This document shows positions 7,390 to 15,260 of a stretch of DNA of 64,000 nt, piece by piece. This stretch comes from JAUREX01 sp964472135 (GTDB lineage Bacteria > Pseudomonadota > Alphaproteobacteria > Rhodobacterales > Rhodobacteraceae). Under the pieces are notes generated by a model that saw only the letters and a program-made list of their open reading frames with translations, was not told where the DNA came from and searched no databases. The DNA is taken from assembly GCA_964472135.1 (NCBI GenBank), contig CAYYJB010000001.1, positions 62,001 through 126,000 on the forward strand, read 5' to 3'. The position numbers and the translations under genes are program-made. Position 1 is the stretch's first letter, and every line of letters starts with the position of its first letter.

Positions 7390-8478
7390 TCAGTCGAGGC
7401 CGAGCAGCCGGCGCGCCGTGCCGCCCGCCACCGCTGCCGTGTCTGCCGCCGAGAGGCCCGCGCTGATGACATGCTCGACCGGGTCGTAGTCGCACATGTC
7501 ATAGGGATAGTCGGTGCCCATCACGATCTGGCCCGCCCCGAACACCTCGACCAGATAGCGCAGCTGGTGGGGGGTGAAGACGACGTTGTCAAAGAAGATC
7601 TTGCGCAGATAATGCGTCGGCGGCTTGGGCAGACCCGCGTGGCTGTCGCGCCGCGCCCCCCATGCGTGATCGATCCGGCCCGAATAGGAGGGCAGATAAC
7701 CCCCGCCGTGGACGGCCAGGATGCGCAGCTTCGGGAAGCGCTCGAGCGTGCCCGAGAAGATCAGGTGGTGGAGCGCGATCGTCGTCTCGAGCGGGTTGCC
7801 GATGACGTTCGAGAAGTAGAAGTCGTGGAACCGATCGCCATGGGTGAAGCCGTTCGGGTGGATCATCACGAGAGCGCGCAACTCTTCGGCGCGCTTCCAG
7901 AAGGGCTGGAACTGGGGCGCCGACAGCTCGGCCCCGTGCACGTTCGTCAGCACCTCGACGCCCTTGAAGCCGAGCGACATGCAATACTCAAGCTCGCGCA
8001 CCGCCTCGGCCGCATCCTGCAGTGCGACGGTGCCGAGGGCTGCGAAACGGTCGGGGCGCTTGGCGACAAAGGCCGCGAGCCCGTCGTTGACCATGCGCGA
8101 GCCCTTCACGGCGATCTCGACCGGCAGCGAATAGTAGCACTGGAAGGGCGGTGGCGCGACGACCTGGAAGTCGATCCCCATCGCGTCGAGCACCTTGAGC
8201 CGGTCGTCCATGTCGACCATCGCCACCTTGCGGTCGGCGTCCTGCTGCATGTTGATCGCGCGCGTCTCGGCGTTCGAATGGCGCACCATCGCGATGTCGG
8301 TCATCACCAGATGGGGGGCCACGAAGGCCGCGGCCTCGGGCACGGCGACATGGGCGTGGATGTCGACGGTCGGTGTCGAGAGGCGCCTCGCCTCGCCCGG
8401 TGCGGGGCGGGCCGCCGTCGGGCCGTAGCGGTTGACGGCATCGCCGAGGGCGGGGGTGTCGATCGTGCTGTGGGTCAT
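7390..8478 (-). CDS. Amidohydrolase 2-family (ACMSD-like) decarboxylase/hydrolase
   Basis: The protein (362 residues from the ATG at 8478) has the amidohydrolase metal sites in order: VDIHAHV, MIHPNGFTHGD, AVHGGGYLPSYSGRIDHAW and MGTDYPYDM. This arrangement is that of the 2-amino-3-carboxymuconate-6-semialdehyde decarboxylase (ACMSD) group, which includes non-oxidative Zn-dependent decarboxylases of aromatic and muconic acids. The frame extends upstream to 8646 without homology, and the MTHSTIDTP start is preferred. It lies downstream of the ABC binding-protein gene, separated by a strong hairpin, and just before the PuuE-like gene. Confidence 0.88.
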   Translation of the reverse strand: MTHSTIDTPALGDAVNRYGPTAARPAPGEARRLSTPTVDIHAHVAVPEAAAFVAPHLVMTDIAMVRHSNAETRAINMQQDADRKVAMVDMDDRLKVLDAMGIDFQVVAPPPFQCYYSLPVEIAVKGSRMVNDGLAAFVAKRPDRFAALGTVALQDAAEAVRELEYCMSLGFKGVEVLTNVHGAELSAPQFQPFWKRAEELRALVMIHPNGFTHGDRFHDFYFSNVIGNPLETTIALHHLIFSGTLERFPKLRILAVHGGGYLPSYSGRIDHAWGARRDSHAGLPKPPTHYLRKIFFDNVVFTPHQLRYLVEVFGAGQIVMGTDYPYDMCDYDPVEHVISAGLSAADTAAVAGGTARRLLGLD

Positions 8479-8510
8479 GGCGCGGATCCTATCGGGGGTC
8501 TGAGTGTGAA

Positions 8511-8537
8511 CCGCCGCCCGGAAGGTCCGGGCGGCGG
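8511..8537 (-). promoter_or_regulatory. Intercistronic hairpin after the ABC binding-protein gene
   Basis: CCGCCGCCCGG (8511-8521) pairs perfectly with CCGGGCGGCGG (8527-8537) across a five-base loop. It lies 24 bases after the stop of the binding-protein gene and before the ACMSD-like gene. There is no T-run, so partial termination or 3'-end protection is more likely than complete termination. The position matches the hairpin after dctP. Confidence 0.55.
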
Positions 8538-8560
8538 CAATGGCGGACGGGGTCCGAACC

Positions 8561-9595
8561 TTACTTGTTGGCCGCGAGCCAGGCGGCGGCCTCGGCCTCG
8601 ACCTCGGCGCGGTCCCAGTCGTTCGCGGCGGCGATGTAGGTGTCATTGAGGAAAGTCGCGACGTCGATCTCCTGCGGGATCGCTCCCGACGAGAGCAGGC
8701 GCGGTTGCAGCGCAGTCCAGACGCCGGTCTGCAGATCGCCGAGGCGCTCGGTCGTCGACAGGTTCATCCCGATCGACATGCTGAGATAGAGTTGACCCGA
8801 CGCCTCATTCTCCCACTCTTCGGGCACGGCCTTGCGCAGCGCCTGGGCGACCATCTCGGGGTTCACCTTGGCGACATACATCCCCTTCGACCATGCCTTG
8901 AGGAAGCCCTGCACGGCGGCGCGCTTGTCCTCGATGGCGCTGGCGTTGATCGCGAAGGTGTTCGCGGGCGAGGGCAGCAGTTCGGCCGGGGTGATCAGGC
9001 GCACCTCGATCCCGTTGGCATTCAGCGCGATCCAGTCCGGTGCCGCGCCCGAGATGGCCGAGACGGTGCCATCGCGCAGCGCCGCCGCAAGCGTCGGGCC
9101 GTTCTCGCCCAGAACGACGGTCTGGACCTGGTCGATGTTGGCGCCGACGGTGTCGAGTGCCGCCTGAAGGAAGGCGCGGTCGCGATCCGACACGAGGCCC
9201 ACGGTCGTGCCCACGAGGTCATCGACCGAGTCGATCTGGCCCGAGGCCAGCACGCCGATGCCCTCGGGGGCGTTCTGCATCACCTCGTAGACCGTGTTGA
9301 TGCCCGCGCCCGCGACGACGGCGTTGATCGTCTCGACCGGGTCGAGCATCGCGAGATCGGCCTGGCCGTTCTGCACGAACGCAACATAGGGGATCGAGGT
9401 GTCGGACGGCAGCAGGTTCACCTCAACGCCTTCCTCGGCGAAGTAGCCGAGCGCCTCGCCGACGACGAGCGGAAAGAAGTTCGTCGAGCGCGGCAGCGGG
9501 TTGATCATGTTCACGGTGGTCAGGTTCTGCGCGACAACCGGCGCCGCCGCCGTGGCGAGCGCCGTTCCGAGCAGGATCGTCTTGAAGAGCGTCAT
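8561..9595 (-). CDS. ABC transporter substrate-binding protein (NMT1/SsuA type)
   Basis: The 344-residue protein starts at 9595 with a clean Sec signal peptide (MTLFKTILLGTALATAAAPVVAQ). It then shows FPLVVGEALGYFAEEGVEVNLLP and later GQADLAMLDPVETINAVVAG, the typical layout of NMT1/SsuA/THI5-like periplasmic receptors for sulfonates, nitrate, pyrimidine precursors and aromatic acids. The ligand is not evident. It is the last transporter gene of the 8561-12117 operon and is followed by a hairpin. The frame remains open upstream to 10105 in antisense-like sequence, which I disregard. Confidence 0.9.
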   Translation of the reverse strand: MTLFKTILLGTALATAAAPVVAQNLTTVNMINPLPRSTNFFPLVVGEALGYFAEEGVEVNLLPSDTSIPYVAFVQNGQADLAMLDPVETINAVVAGAGINTVYEVMQNAPEGIGVLASGQIDSVDDLVGTTVGLVSDRDRAFLQAALDTVGANIDQVQTVVLGENGPTLAAALRDGTVSAISGAAPDWIALNANGIEVRLITPAELLPSPANTFAINASAIEDKRAAVQGFLKAWSKGMYVAKVNPEMVAQALRKAVPEEWENEASGQLYLSMSIGMNLSTTERLGDLQTGVWTALQPRLLSSGAIPQEIDVATFLNDTYIAAANDWDRAEVEAEAAAWLAANK

Positions 9596-9630
9596 TCTTT
9601 CAGTCCTCCCATCAGGTTGCAGTTTGTCGT

Positions 9631-10485
9631 TCAACGCCCGAGTCGCGTCTGCCACGCCCTCGCGCGGGCACGCGAGATGGCCGTCATGCGGGCATCCCGA
9701 CGCCAGAACACCACCCGGTCGTCGAGAAACTCCATCGCGTAAAAGAGCAGGAGCCCGATCATCGTCATGCTCAGGAGCGAGGCGATCGAATTCGCCATGT
9801 CGAGCTTGAACGAGAAGCGGTTCATCAACACGCCGACCCCGGCCGTCGCCTGCGCGAACTCTGCCACCACCGCCCCGATCAGGGCCGTGGTCAGGCCGAT
9901 CTTCATCCCCGCGAACATCATCGGCAGTGCCGCGGGCACGCGCAGCTTGACGAACACATCGCTGGGCGTCGCCCCGAGCGAGCGGAACAGCTCCTCCCTG
10001 TCGGCATCGCGCTGCGAGAGGCCGGTCAGCGTGTTCACGAAGATCGGAAAGAACGAGATGATCGCCGCGAGCGCGATCTTCGAGCCCATCCCGAACCCGA
10101 ACCACGCGATGATGACGGGCGTGAGCGCGATCCCCGGCGTCACGTTCAGCACGACCGCATAGGGCGCGACATAGCGGCGAAACGGGTCCGACAGCGCCGA
10201 AGCGACAGCTAGCGAGATGGCGATGCCGGCACCCGCGGCGAAGCCCACCACCGCCTCGGTCAGCGTGATGCGGAAATGCGGCCAGATCGTGCCCTGCAGG
10301 ACATAAAGATCGACCATCGCGCCGATTACGGCCGACGGCCGCGGCACCATGATCGAGGTGATCGCCCCGCTGACAACCGCATATTCCCAGAGCGCGAGCA
10401 GGAAAGCGAGAAGGGCCAGATGCGGCGCCATCCGCACGACCAGCGCGCCCGAGCGGACCGCCTGAGCGGGCACCCCGTCAGACAT
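9631..10485 (-). CDS. ABC transporter permease (SsuC/TauC-like)
   Basis: This 284-residue membrane protein has about six hydrophobic segments and a BPD_transp_1 cytoplasmic EAA-type loop (LGATPSDVFVKLRVPAALPMM), which docks onto the ATPase. The start at 10485 (MSDGVPAQ) overlaps the preceding permease gene by eight bases; an upstream ATG at 10509 is also in frame. It is one of two adjacent, clearly different permeases, so the importer probably uses a heterodimeric channel instead of the usual SsuC homodimer. Confidence 0.9.
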   Translation of the reverse strand: MSDGVPAQAVRSGALVVRMAPHLALLAFLLALWEYAVVSGAITSIMVPRPSAVIGAMVDLYVLQGTIWPHFRITLTEAVVGFAAGAGIAISLAVASALSDPFRRYVAPYAVVLNVTPGIALTPVIIAWFGFGMGSKIALAAIISFFPIFVNTLTGLSQRDADREELFRSLGATPSDVFVKLRVPAALPMMFAGMKIGLTTALIGAVVAEFAQATAGVGVLMNRFSFKLDMANSIASLLSMTMIGLLLFYAMEFLDDRVVFWRRDARMTAISRARARAWQTRLGR

Positions 10486-11326
10486 GCTGCCCCCCCGCAA
10501 GCGCGGCATGGGCCGCCGCGCGCGCCCTGCTCACGCGGCGCAGCCCGTCCTCGTTGGTCCAGAAGGCGACATGGCGGTCGAGCATCTCCATCCCCTTGAA
10601 GATCGCGAAACCGATTGCCGTCAGCGTGAAGATGCAGGCGAAGGCCGACGGCATGTTGAGGTTGCGCGTATAGGTCAGGATCAACGCCCCGATCCCCTGG
10701 TCGCGCTGGATGAATTCAGCCACCAGCACCCCCGACAGCGCCGCCGTCAGGGCCAGACGCTCACCCGCCATGATGACGGGCACCGCCTCGGGCATGACGA
10801 GCTTGCGCAGGATCTGCCACTTCGACGCCCCGAGCGAGCGGAACAGTTGCAGCCGTTCCTCGTTCACGTTCACGACGCCCGAGAGCGTGTTGATGAAGGG
10901 CGCAAAGAAGCACACGAGCATGATGATCGCGATCTTCGATTGCGCCCCGAAACCCACCGCCGCGATGATGAGGGGGGCGACCGCGATGCGCGGCGTGGCC
11001 TCCATCACGATCACATAGGGTTGCAGGAACCGCCGGACCAGCGCGTTCAGCCCCACGATCGCGCCAAGTCCGACGCCGAGGATCGAGCCGATGGCGAAGC
11101 CCGCGAACACGAGCCCGAGCGAAACGCCCAGATGCGGCCAGATGTTCATCTGCACGACATAGATGCGCCAGAAAGAAGCAAGGATCGCCGACGGGGCAGG
11201 GAAGAACAGCGGATCGAGCCAGCCCGCCCGAGCGCCGATTTCCCAGCCGACGATCAGGCACAGGAAGATCGCCCCGTGGGTCGCGGCACGCCGGACCGCC
11301 AGCGTGCGATCCGCATCGGTCGGCAT
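10478..11326 (-). CDS. ABC transporter permease (SsuC/TauC-like)
   Basis: This 282-residue integral membrane protein has the same fold as its neighbour and the EAA-type loop LGASKWQILRKLVMPEAVPVI. Its start codon shares one base with the stop of the ATPase gene (TGATG), and its end overlaps the next permease by eight bases. The tight coupling suggests that both permeases are made in equal amount for one importer. Confidence 0.92.
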   Translation of the reverse strand: MPTDADRTLAVRRAATHGAIFLCLIVGWEIGARAGWLDPLFFPAPSAILASFWRIYVVQMNIWPHLGVSLGLVFAGFAIGSILGVGLGAIVGLNALVRRFLQPYVIVMEATPRIAVAPLIIAAVGFGAQSKIAIIMLVCFFAPFINTLSGVVNVNEERLQLFRSLGASKWQILRKLVMPEAVPVIMAGERLALTAALSGVLVAEFIQRDQGIGALILTYTRNLNMPSAFACIFTLTAIGFAIFKGMEMLDRHVAFWTNEDGLRRVSRARAAAHAALAGGQHV

Positions 11327-12117
11327 CAGTGCTCACCCAGGGTGGAGCGGACCTCTTCGACGATCCGGTTGAACTCGGCCGATGTCTGAAGAGACAGGGC
11401 GCGCGGACGCTCGAACGGCACCTCGATGATGGCCGAGATCCGCCCGGGTCGCGGCGACATCACCACCACCTGATCGGCAAGGAAGATCGCCTCAAGGATG
11501 TTGTGCGTGACGAATACGGTCGTGGCGCGCACCTCCGCGACGATCCGCATGAGTTCGACGTTGAGCCGCTCGCGCGTGAATTCGTCGAGCGCACCGAAGG
11601 GTTCATCGAGCAGCAGCACATCCGCGCCTGTCTGCAAGAGCCGCGCGAGCGCCACGCGCTGCTGCATCCCGCCCGAGAGTTGCGAGGGGAAGGAGAAGGC
11701 GAAATCGCCCAAGCCAACCATCTTGAGCAGGTCGAAAGCCCGGCGGCGATCCTCGGCCGTGGGCGTGCGGGTGATCTCGGTCGGCAAAAGCACGTTCTCG
11801 AGCGCGGTGCGCCAGTCGAGCAGCGTCGCCTTCTGGAACATCAGGCCCACGTCCGTGTGCGGACCCGTCACGGGCCGGCCATGCACGCTGAGGCTGCCCG
11901 AGGTGCGCTCGATCAGGCCCGCGATCAGGCGCAGCAGCGTCGATTTCCCACAGCCCGAGGGGCCGACAAGCGAGACGAAGGAACCTTGCGCGACATCGAA
12001 GCTCGCGCCCTGCAACGCCACGACCGCCCCGCCGCCGAAGGTCTTGCCGACATCCCGCGCGCTGATGATGGGCACCGCTGCGCTGTCGGTCCGCGGCGTC
12101 TCGGCCTTGCTGTTCAT
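11326..12117 (-). CDS. ABC transporter ATP-binding protein (SsuB/TauB-like)
   Basis: The protein (263 residues) has Walker A GPSGCGKST at about residue 52, the signature LSGGMQQRVALAR, Walker B VLLLDEPFGALDEFTR and the switch His in FVTHNILEA. The DEPFGALDEFTR form is typical of the nitrate/sulfonate/taurine importer ATPases. It is the first gene of the importer operon. A candidate promoter (TTGATA, 16 bases, TAAACA) lies about 70 bases upstream, immediately followed by a sequence shared with the operator of the neighbouring GntR-FCD gene. Confidence 0.95.
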   Translation of the reverse strand: MNSKAETPRTDSAAVPIISARDVGKTFGGGAVVALQGASFDVAQGSFVSLVGPSGCGKSTLLRLIAGLIERTSGSLSVHGRPVTGPHTDVGLMFQKATLLDWRTALENVLLPTEITRTPTAEDRRRAFDLLKMVGLGDFAFSFPSQLSGGMQQRVALARLLQTGADVLLLDEPFGALDEFTRERLNVELMRIVAEVRATTVFVTHNILEAIFLADQVVVMSPRPGRISAIIEVPFERPRALSLQTSAEFNRIVEEVRSTLGEH

Positions 12118-12167
12118 ATTGGCCTCCCCCCAGGCTGGCAGGGCGATGCTGAAGCAGCCCCGCGGCC

Positions 12168-12214
12168 GGTGATATTTCAGTCTCGATGTTTAACGCCGAT
12201 TCGAGGAATATCAA
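12168..12214 (-). promoter_or_regulatory. Candidate promoter with downstream FCD-regulator half-operator
   Basis: On the minus strand, TTGATA (12214-12209) and TAAACA (12192-12187) are spaced by 16 bases. Right after the expected start of transcription comes TGAAATATCACC (12179-12168), identical over 12 bases to part of the dyad in front of the GntR-FCD gene. A repressor bound here would block the importer operon. The promoter call rests on consensus similarity only. Confidence 0.5.
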
Positions 12215-12224
12215 GCGCGAGTTA

Positions 12225-12866
12225 TCACCCGATAATCGGGCGTTGCCCGAGCCCGCGCATCAGCGAGTTTCGCGACCGCCCCACATGCTTTTCCAGCCGG
12301 CGCGCCGCCGCAGTGGCATCGCGGCGCTGCAGCGCTTCGATGATCGCGACGTGGTCGGCGAGCGGTTCATCGAAGCTGCCGCCGCGCTTGTTGGCCAGCG
12401 AGACCATGCACAGGCGATCATACATCTCCATCAGCCGCCGCATTTCCTCGGCCAGCCGCTGGTTGCCCGACATGCGCCCGAGGGTAGAGTGGAAGTCCCT
12501 GTTGTAGATGGCAAAAGCTTCGATCGACGATGTGTCGGGCGCGCGGAAGCGATCGAGCGATGCCAGTTCGGCCGCCGATGCCGTGCGGGCGATCTTGCGG
12601 ACGGCAGAGGTTTCGAGGATGACGCGCAACTCAAGGATGTCCTCGGCGTCGCCGACAGAAACGGGGCGGACGCGATGGCCCCGGCGTGGTTCGATCTCGA
12701 TCAGCCCCTCGGCCTCGAGCTTGCGCATGGCATCGCGCACGGGCGATTTCGAGACGCCATATCGCTGCGCCAGCTCTGCCTCGCGCAGTTCCTCGCCGGG
12801 CATGAGGCGACAGGCGAGGATGTCGCCCCGGACCATCTCGAAGACGATGTTGCGCGCCAGATTCAT
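12225..12866 (-). CDS. GntR-family regulator with FCD domain
   Basis: The 213-residue protein has an N-terminal winged helix (LREAELAQRYGVSKSPVRDAMRKLEAEGLI, then the EPRRGHRV wing) and a helical FCD ligand domain with NRDFHSTLG and a later His (KHVGRSR) that supply metal or acid-binding residues in the family. FCD regulators usually sense organic acids. The frame extends to a TTG at 12896, but that start would lie in the operator dyad, so ATG 12866 (MNLARNIV) is preferred. It is transcribed towards and precedes the importer operon, and probably represses itself and that operon. Confidence 0.9.
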   Translation of the reverse strand: MNLARNIVFEMVRGDILACRLMPGEELREAELAQRYGVSKSPVRDAMRKLEAEGLIEIEPRRGHRVRPVSVGDAEDILELRVILETSAVRKIARTASAAELASLDRFRAPDTSSIEAFAIYNRDFHSTLGRMSGNQRLAEEMRRLMEMYDRLCMVSLANKRGGSFDEPLADHVAIIEALQRRDATAAARRLEKHVGRSRNSLMRGLGQRPIIG

Positions 12867-12879
12867 CAATGGACCAAGC

Positions 12880-12895
12880 TGGTGATATTTCACCA
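12880..12895. promoter_or_regulatory. Autoregulatory operator of the GntR-FCD gene
   Basis: TGGTGATATTTCACCA is a near-perfect dyad (TGGTGA/TCACCA arms) 14 bases upstream of the GntR-FCD start codon. Twelve of its bases, GGTGATATTTCA, recur at 12168-12179 in the leader of the ABC importer operon. GntR-FCD proteins commonly bind dyads of this size and place. Confidence 0.65.
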
Positions 12896-12949
12896 AAAGC
12901 TATTCATTCGCGGAGCCGCGTCAAGTCCCCGGCCTGCGCGGCCGGCGCG

Positions 12950-13942
12950 TCAGATGCGCACGCACGCCCCCGTCGCGGCCGAGCGCACGATCGCCTCGAG
13001 CACGGCGATGTTGCCGATCTTCTGGGCGTCGGTGAAGGGATAGCTGCCCCGCCCGGTCGCGGCGCGCGCGAAGAGGTCGAGGTTGGCGCGCACCGAATCG
13101 GTCCATTCGTGGCGGTGCACCTCTGGCGGGGCGCCCGTCCGCTGGATCGTGAGCGTCGCGGGCCCGGGCGTGTCGGGGTGGGTCTCGTTGCGGTATTCGA
13201 CCCAGGCGGTCGTCCCGAAGATCGCCAGACGGAGATAGAGCGGCGTGTAGAGCACGGCATTGAGATAGGCCGTCGGCCCCGAGGCGAAGCGGATCAGCGC
13301 CGAGACGACATCGCCGTTCTCGCCGGGCAGGACGCGGGCGGCCGTCTGGGCCTGCACCTCGGTCGCCTCGCCAAAAAGGTTCACGAAGGCGTCCGACAGA
13401 TGGATCCCCATCGCCGTCATGCCGGCCGCCGGGCTTTCGTCGGCGCGCCGGCGCCAGTCCGTCGGCGGCACGTTGATGAGCTTGTCGTGGCTGAAGTTCG
13501 CCTCGGCGTGCATGATCGTGCCAAGCTCGCCCGCGCGCACCATCCGCTCGATCTCGAGCATGGCCGTCTCGAAGCGCCGCTCGTGGCCGATGCCGAGCTG
13601 GACCCCGTGCGCGGCGCAGATCGCGACCGACGCGCGCGCCTCGGCTGCGTTGAGCGCGAGGGGCTTTTCGCAAAAAACGTGCTTTCCCGCCCGCGCCGCC
13701 GCCGCGACCTGCGGCGTGTGGAGCGAATTGGGGGTGCAGAGGATCACGGCATCGATCGCCGGATCGGCCAGCACGGCCTCATAGCTGTCGCCCACGGGAA
13801 TGCCGTGGCGCGCGCTGTAGTCGGCGTGGTTCTGCGGCCAGAGATCGACCGCGCGGGTGATCCGCATCTCTTCCGAAGCGCGCATCCGATCCGTGATCGT
13901 GCGCCCCCACCAGCCCAAACCGACGATTGCTGCCCTGAGCAT
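12950..13942 (-). CDS. Gfo/Idh/MocA-family oxidoreductase (copy 2)
   Basis: The 330-residue protein has a Rossmann start, AAIVGLGWWGRTI, then VILCTPNSLHT and AGKHVFCEKPLALN with the EKP motif, and a C-terminal domain with AAGMTAMGIHLSDAFVNL. It is visibly paralogous to the protein at 5474-6478: the same GLGWWGRT beginning, HxRRF and GxHxxDA segments. The substrate is unknown. It is followed 83 bases later by the GntR-FCD gene on the same strand and preceded by the GlcG-type gene, so it is probably in the operon that begins at 17157. Confidence 0.9.
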   Translation of the reverse strand: MLRAAIVGLGWWGRTITDRMRASEEMRITRAVDLWPQNHADYSARHGIPVGDSYEAVLADPAIDAVILCTPNSLHTPQVAAAARAGKHVFCEKPLALNAAEARASVAICAAHGVQLGIGHERRFETAMLEIERMVRAGELGTIMHAEANFSHDKLINVPPTDWRRRADESPAAGMTAMGIHLSDAFVNLFGEATEVQAQTAARVLPGENGDVVSALIRFASGPTAYLNAVLYTPLYLRLAIFGTTAWVEYRNETHPDTPGPATLTIQRTGAPPEVHRHEWTDSVRANLDLFARAATGRGSYPFTDAQKIGNIAVLEAIVRSAATGACVRI

Positions 13943-13951
13943 TCCGCCCCC

Positions 13952-14383
13952 TCATGCCTTTCCGTTGTCGGCGGCAAGGCCCGAAGCGGCCACGCCATCC
14001 ATGATGCAAAGCTCGTCCATGTCGCCGGTGTCGCCACTCACGCCCACCGCGCCGACGATCCGGCCCGCCGCGTCGCGCAGCAGCACGCCGCCGGGGTTGG
14101 GTACGAAGCGTCCGCCCGACGCCGCGGCGACGGCGGCGAAGAAGGTCGGATTGCCCGGCGCGCGCTCAAACAGCGTGCGCGAGGCAAGCCCCATCCCGAG
14201 CGCGCCATAGGCCTTGCCGAAGGCGATCTCGACCCGCAGGATGCCCGCGCCGTCGGCGCGCTTGATCACGACGGCATGCCCCCCCGCATCGAGGACGGCC
14301 ACGCAGAGCGGATCCGCCCCCCGCGCGCGCCCTGCCGCAAGGGTCGCATCCGCGATCAGGTCCGCGACCTCAAGCGTCAGCAT
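13952..14383 (-). CDS. GlcG/HbpS (DUF336) family protein
   Basis: This 143-residue protein matches the compact GlcG/HbpS fold: LTLEVADLIADATLAAGRA at the N-terminus, VAVLDAGGHAVVIKRADGA with the typical DxxG, and GGVLLRDAAGRIVGAVGVSGDTGDMDE with the conserved G[AV]xGVSG core. Members bind haem or cobalamin or act as accessory proteins in glycolate, propanediol and aromatic catabolic operons; the biochemical role is mostly unsettled. The start at 14383 overlaps the preceding dehydrogenase gene by 14 bases. Confidence 0.85.
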   Translation of the reverse strand: MLTLEVADLIADATLAAGRARGADPLCVAVLDAGGHAVVIKRADGAGILRVEIAFGKAYGALGMGLASRTLFERAPGNPTFFAAVAAASGGRFVPNPGGVLLRDAAGRIVGAVGVSGDTGDMDELCIMDGVAASGLAADNGKA

Positions 14384-15260
14384 CGGTCGCCCCGGCAAGG
14401 CGGCGCAGCACGGCAAAGAGGGCGGCGGTGTCTTCCTTGTCGCGCCCCTGCGCCAGCGCCGCGCTGTAATAGGGAACCGAGGCAGCCATCAGCGGCACCG
14501 GCGTGCGCATCGCCGCCGCGTGATCCAGGATGACATCGAGATCCTTCTGGTAGACATCCATCTTCATCGTCGCCGGTGTGTAGCTGCCCGCCACCATCAG
14601 GGGACCGCGCACCTCGAGCATCCGGCTCGACCCCGCCCCGGCCGTCAGCGCATCGAGCGTCGCCGCCAGATCGAGGCCGGACCGTTCGGCCAGCAGCAGC
14701 GCCTCGGCGGCGGCGAGGTTGTGGATCGTGACCAGCAGGTTCGCCACGATCTTGAGCTTCATGCCATGACCAAAGGGGCCGATGTGGCGCACGTCGCGGG
14801 CAAGCCCCGCGAACACGGGCCGCAGCCGCTCCGTCGCCGCTTCGGGGCCCGACATGAACACGACGAGATCGCCGCGCGCCGCCTGCGCGCCCGTGCCCGA
14901 GACCGGGCAATCGGTAAGGATCGCGCCCGTGGGGGCGATGCGAAGGCGCGCGGCCTCCTTCTCGGCGATGGGCAGCGTGCCCATCTCGGCCAGGATCTGG
15001 CCGGGCCGCAGCGCGGGCACCATCGCCTCGGTCACGGCATGGAGCGCGGCGGCCGAGGGCAGGGCCAGCAGGACGACATCGCAGGCCCCTGCAACCGCCG
15101 CGGCGTCGGGCAAGGCGCTGCCGCCTGCCTCGGCGAGCGCCGCCATCGCCGGTGCCGACGGATCGGTGCCCGCCACATCGAAGCCCGCCTTGCGCAGGTT
15201 GCGCGCATAGGCCAGCCCCATGATGCCGAGCCCCACGATGCCGACGGTCGGGCCGCTCAT
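14370..15260 (-). CDS. NAD-binding 3-hydroxyisobutyrate dehydrogenase-family protein
   Basis: The 296-residue protein has an N-terminal GIVGLGIMGLAYARNLRKAG Rossmann motif, the catalytic-loop sequence DCPVSGTGAQAARGDLVVFMSG and GHGMKLKIVANLL with the active-site Lys, all hallmarks of beta-hydroxyacid dehydrogenases (tartronate semialdehyde reductase and 3-hydroxyisobutyrate dehydrogenase group). It likely oxidises or reduces a small hydroxy acid formed late in the pathway. It overlaps the hydrolase gene upstream by four bases and the GlcG-type gene by 14. Confidence 0.9.
   Translation of the reverse strand: MSGPTVGIVGLGIMGLAYARNLRKAGFDVAGTDPSAPAMAALAEAGGSALPDAAAVAGACDVVLLALPSAAALHAVTEAMVPALRPGQILAEMGTLPIAEKEAARLRIAPTGAILTDCPVSGTGAQAARGDLVVFMSGPEAATERLRPVFAGLARDVRHIGPFGHGMKLKIVANLLVTIHNLAAAEALLLAERSGLDLAATLDALTAGAGSSRMLEVRGPLMVAGSYTPATMKMDVYQKDLDVILDHAAAMRTPVPLMAASVPYYSAALAQGRDKEDTAALFAVLRRLAGATDADA

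Noticed and set aside
217..8649. Very long antisense or alternative-frame ORFs (for example 217-2082 and 5959-8649)
   Set aside because: They oppose well-supported genes and translate to Arg/Asp/His/Gly-rich sequence without motifs. In DNA this GC-rich, strong third-position bias keeps antisense frames open by chance. Similar ones at 22421-24586 and 48063-50081 were left out for the same reason.
12228..12240. CCCGATAATCGGG palindrome as another operator of the importer operon
   Set aside because: It is inside the last codons of the GntR-FCD gene, upstream of the predicted promoter, and is not repeated at the other regulator site.
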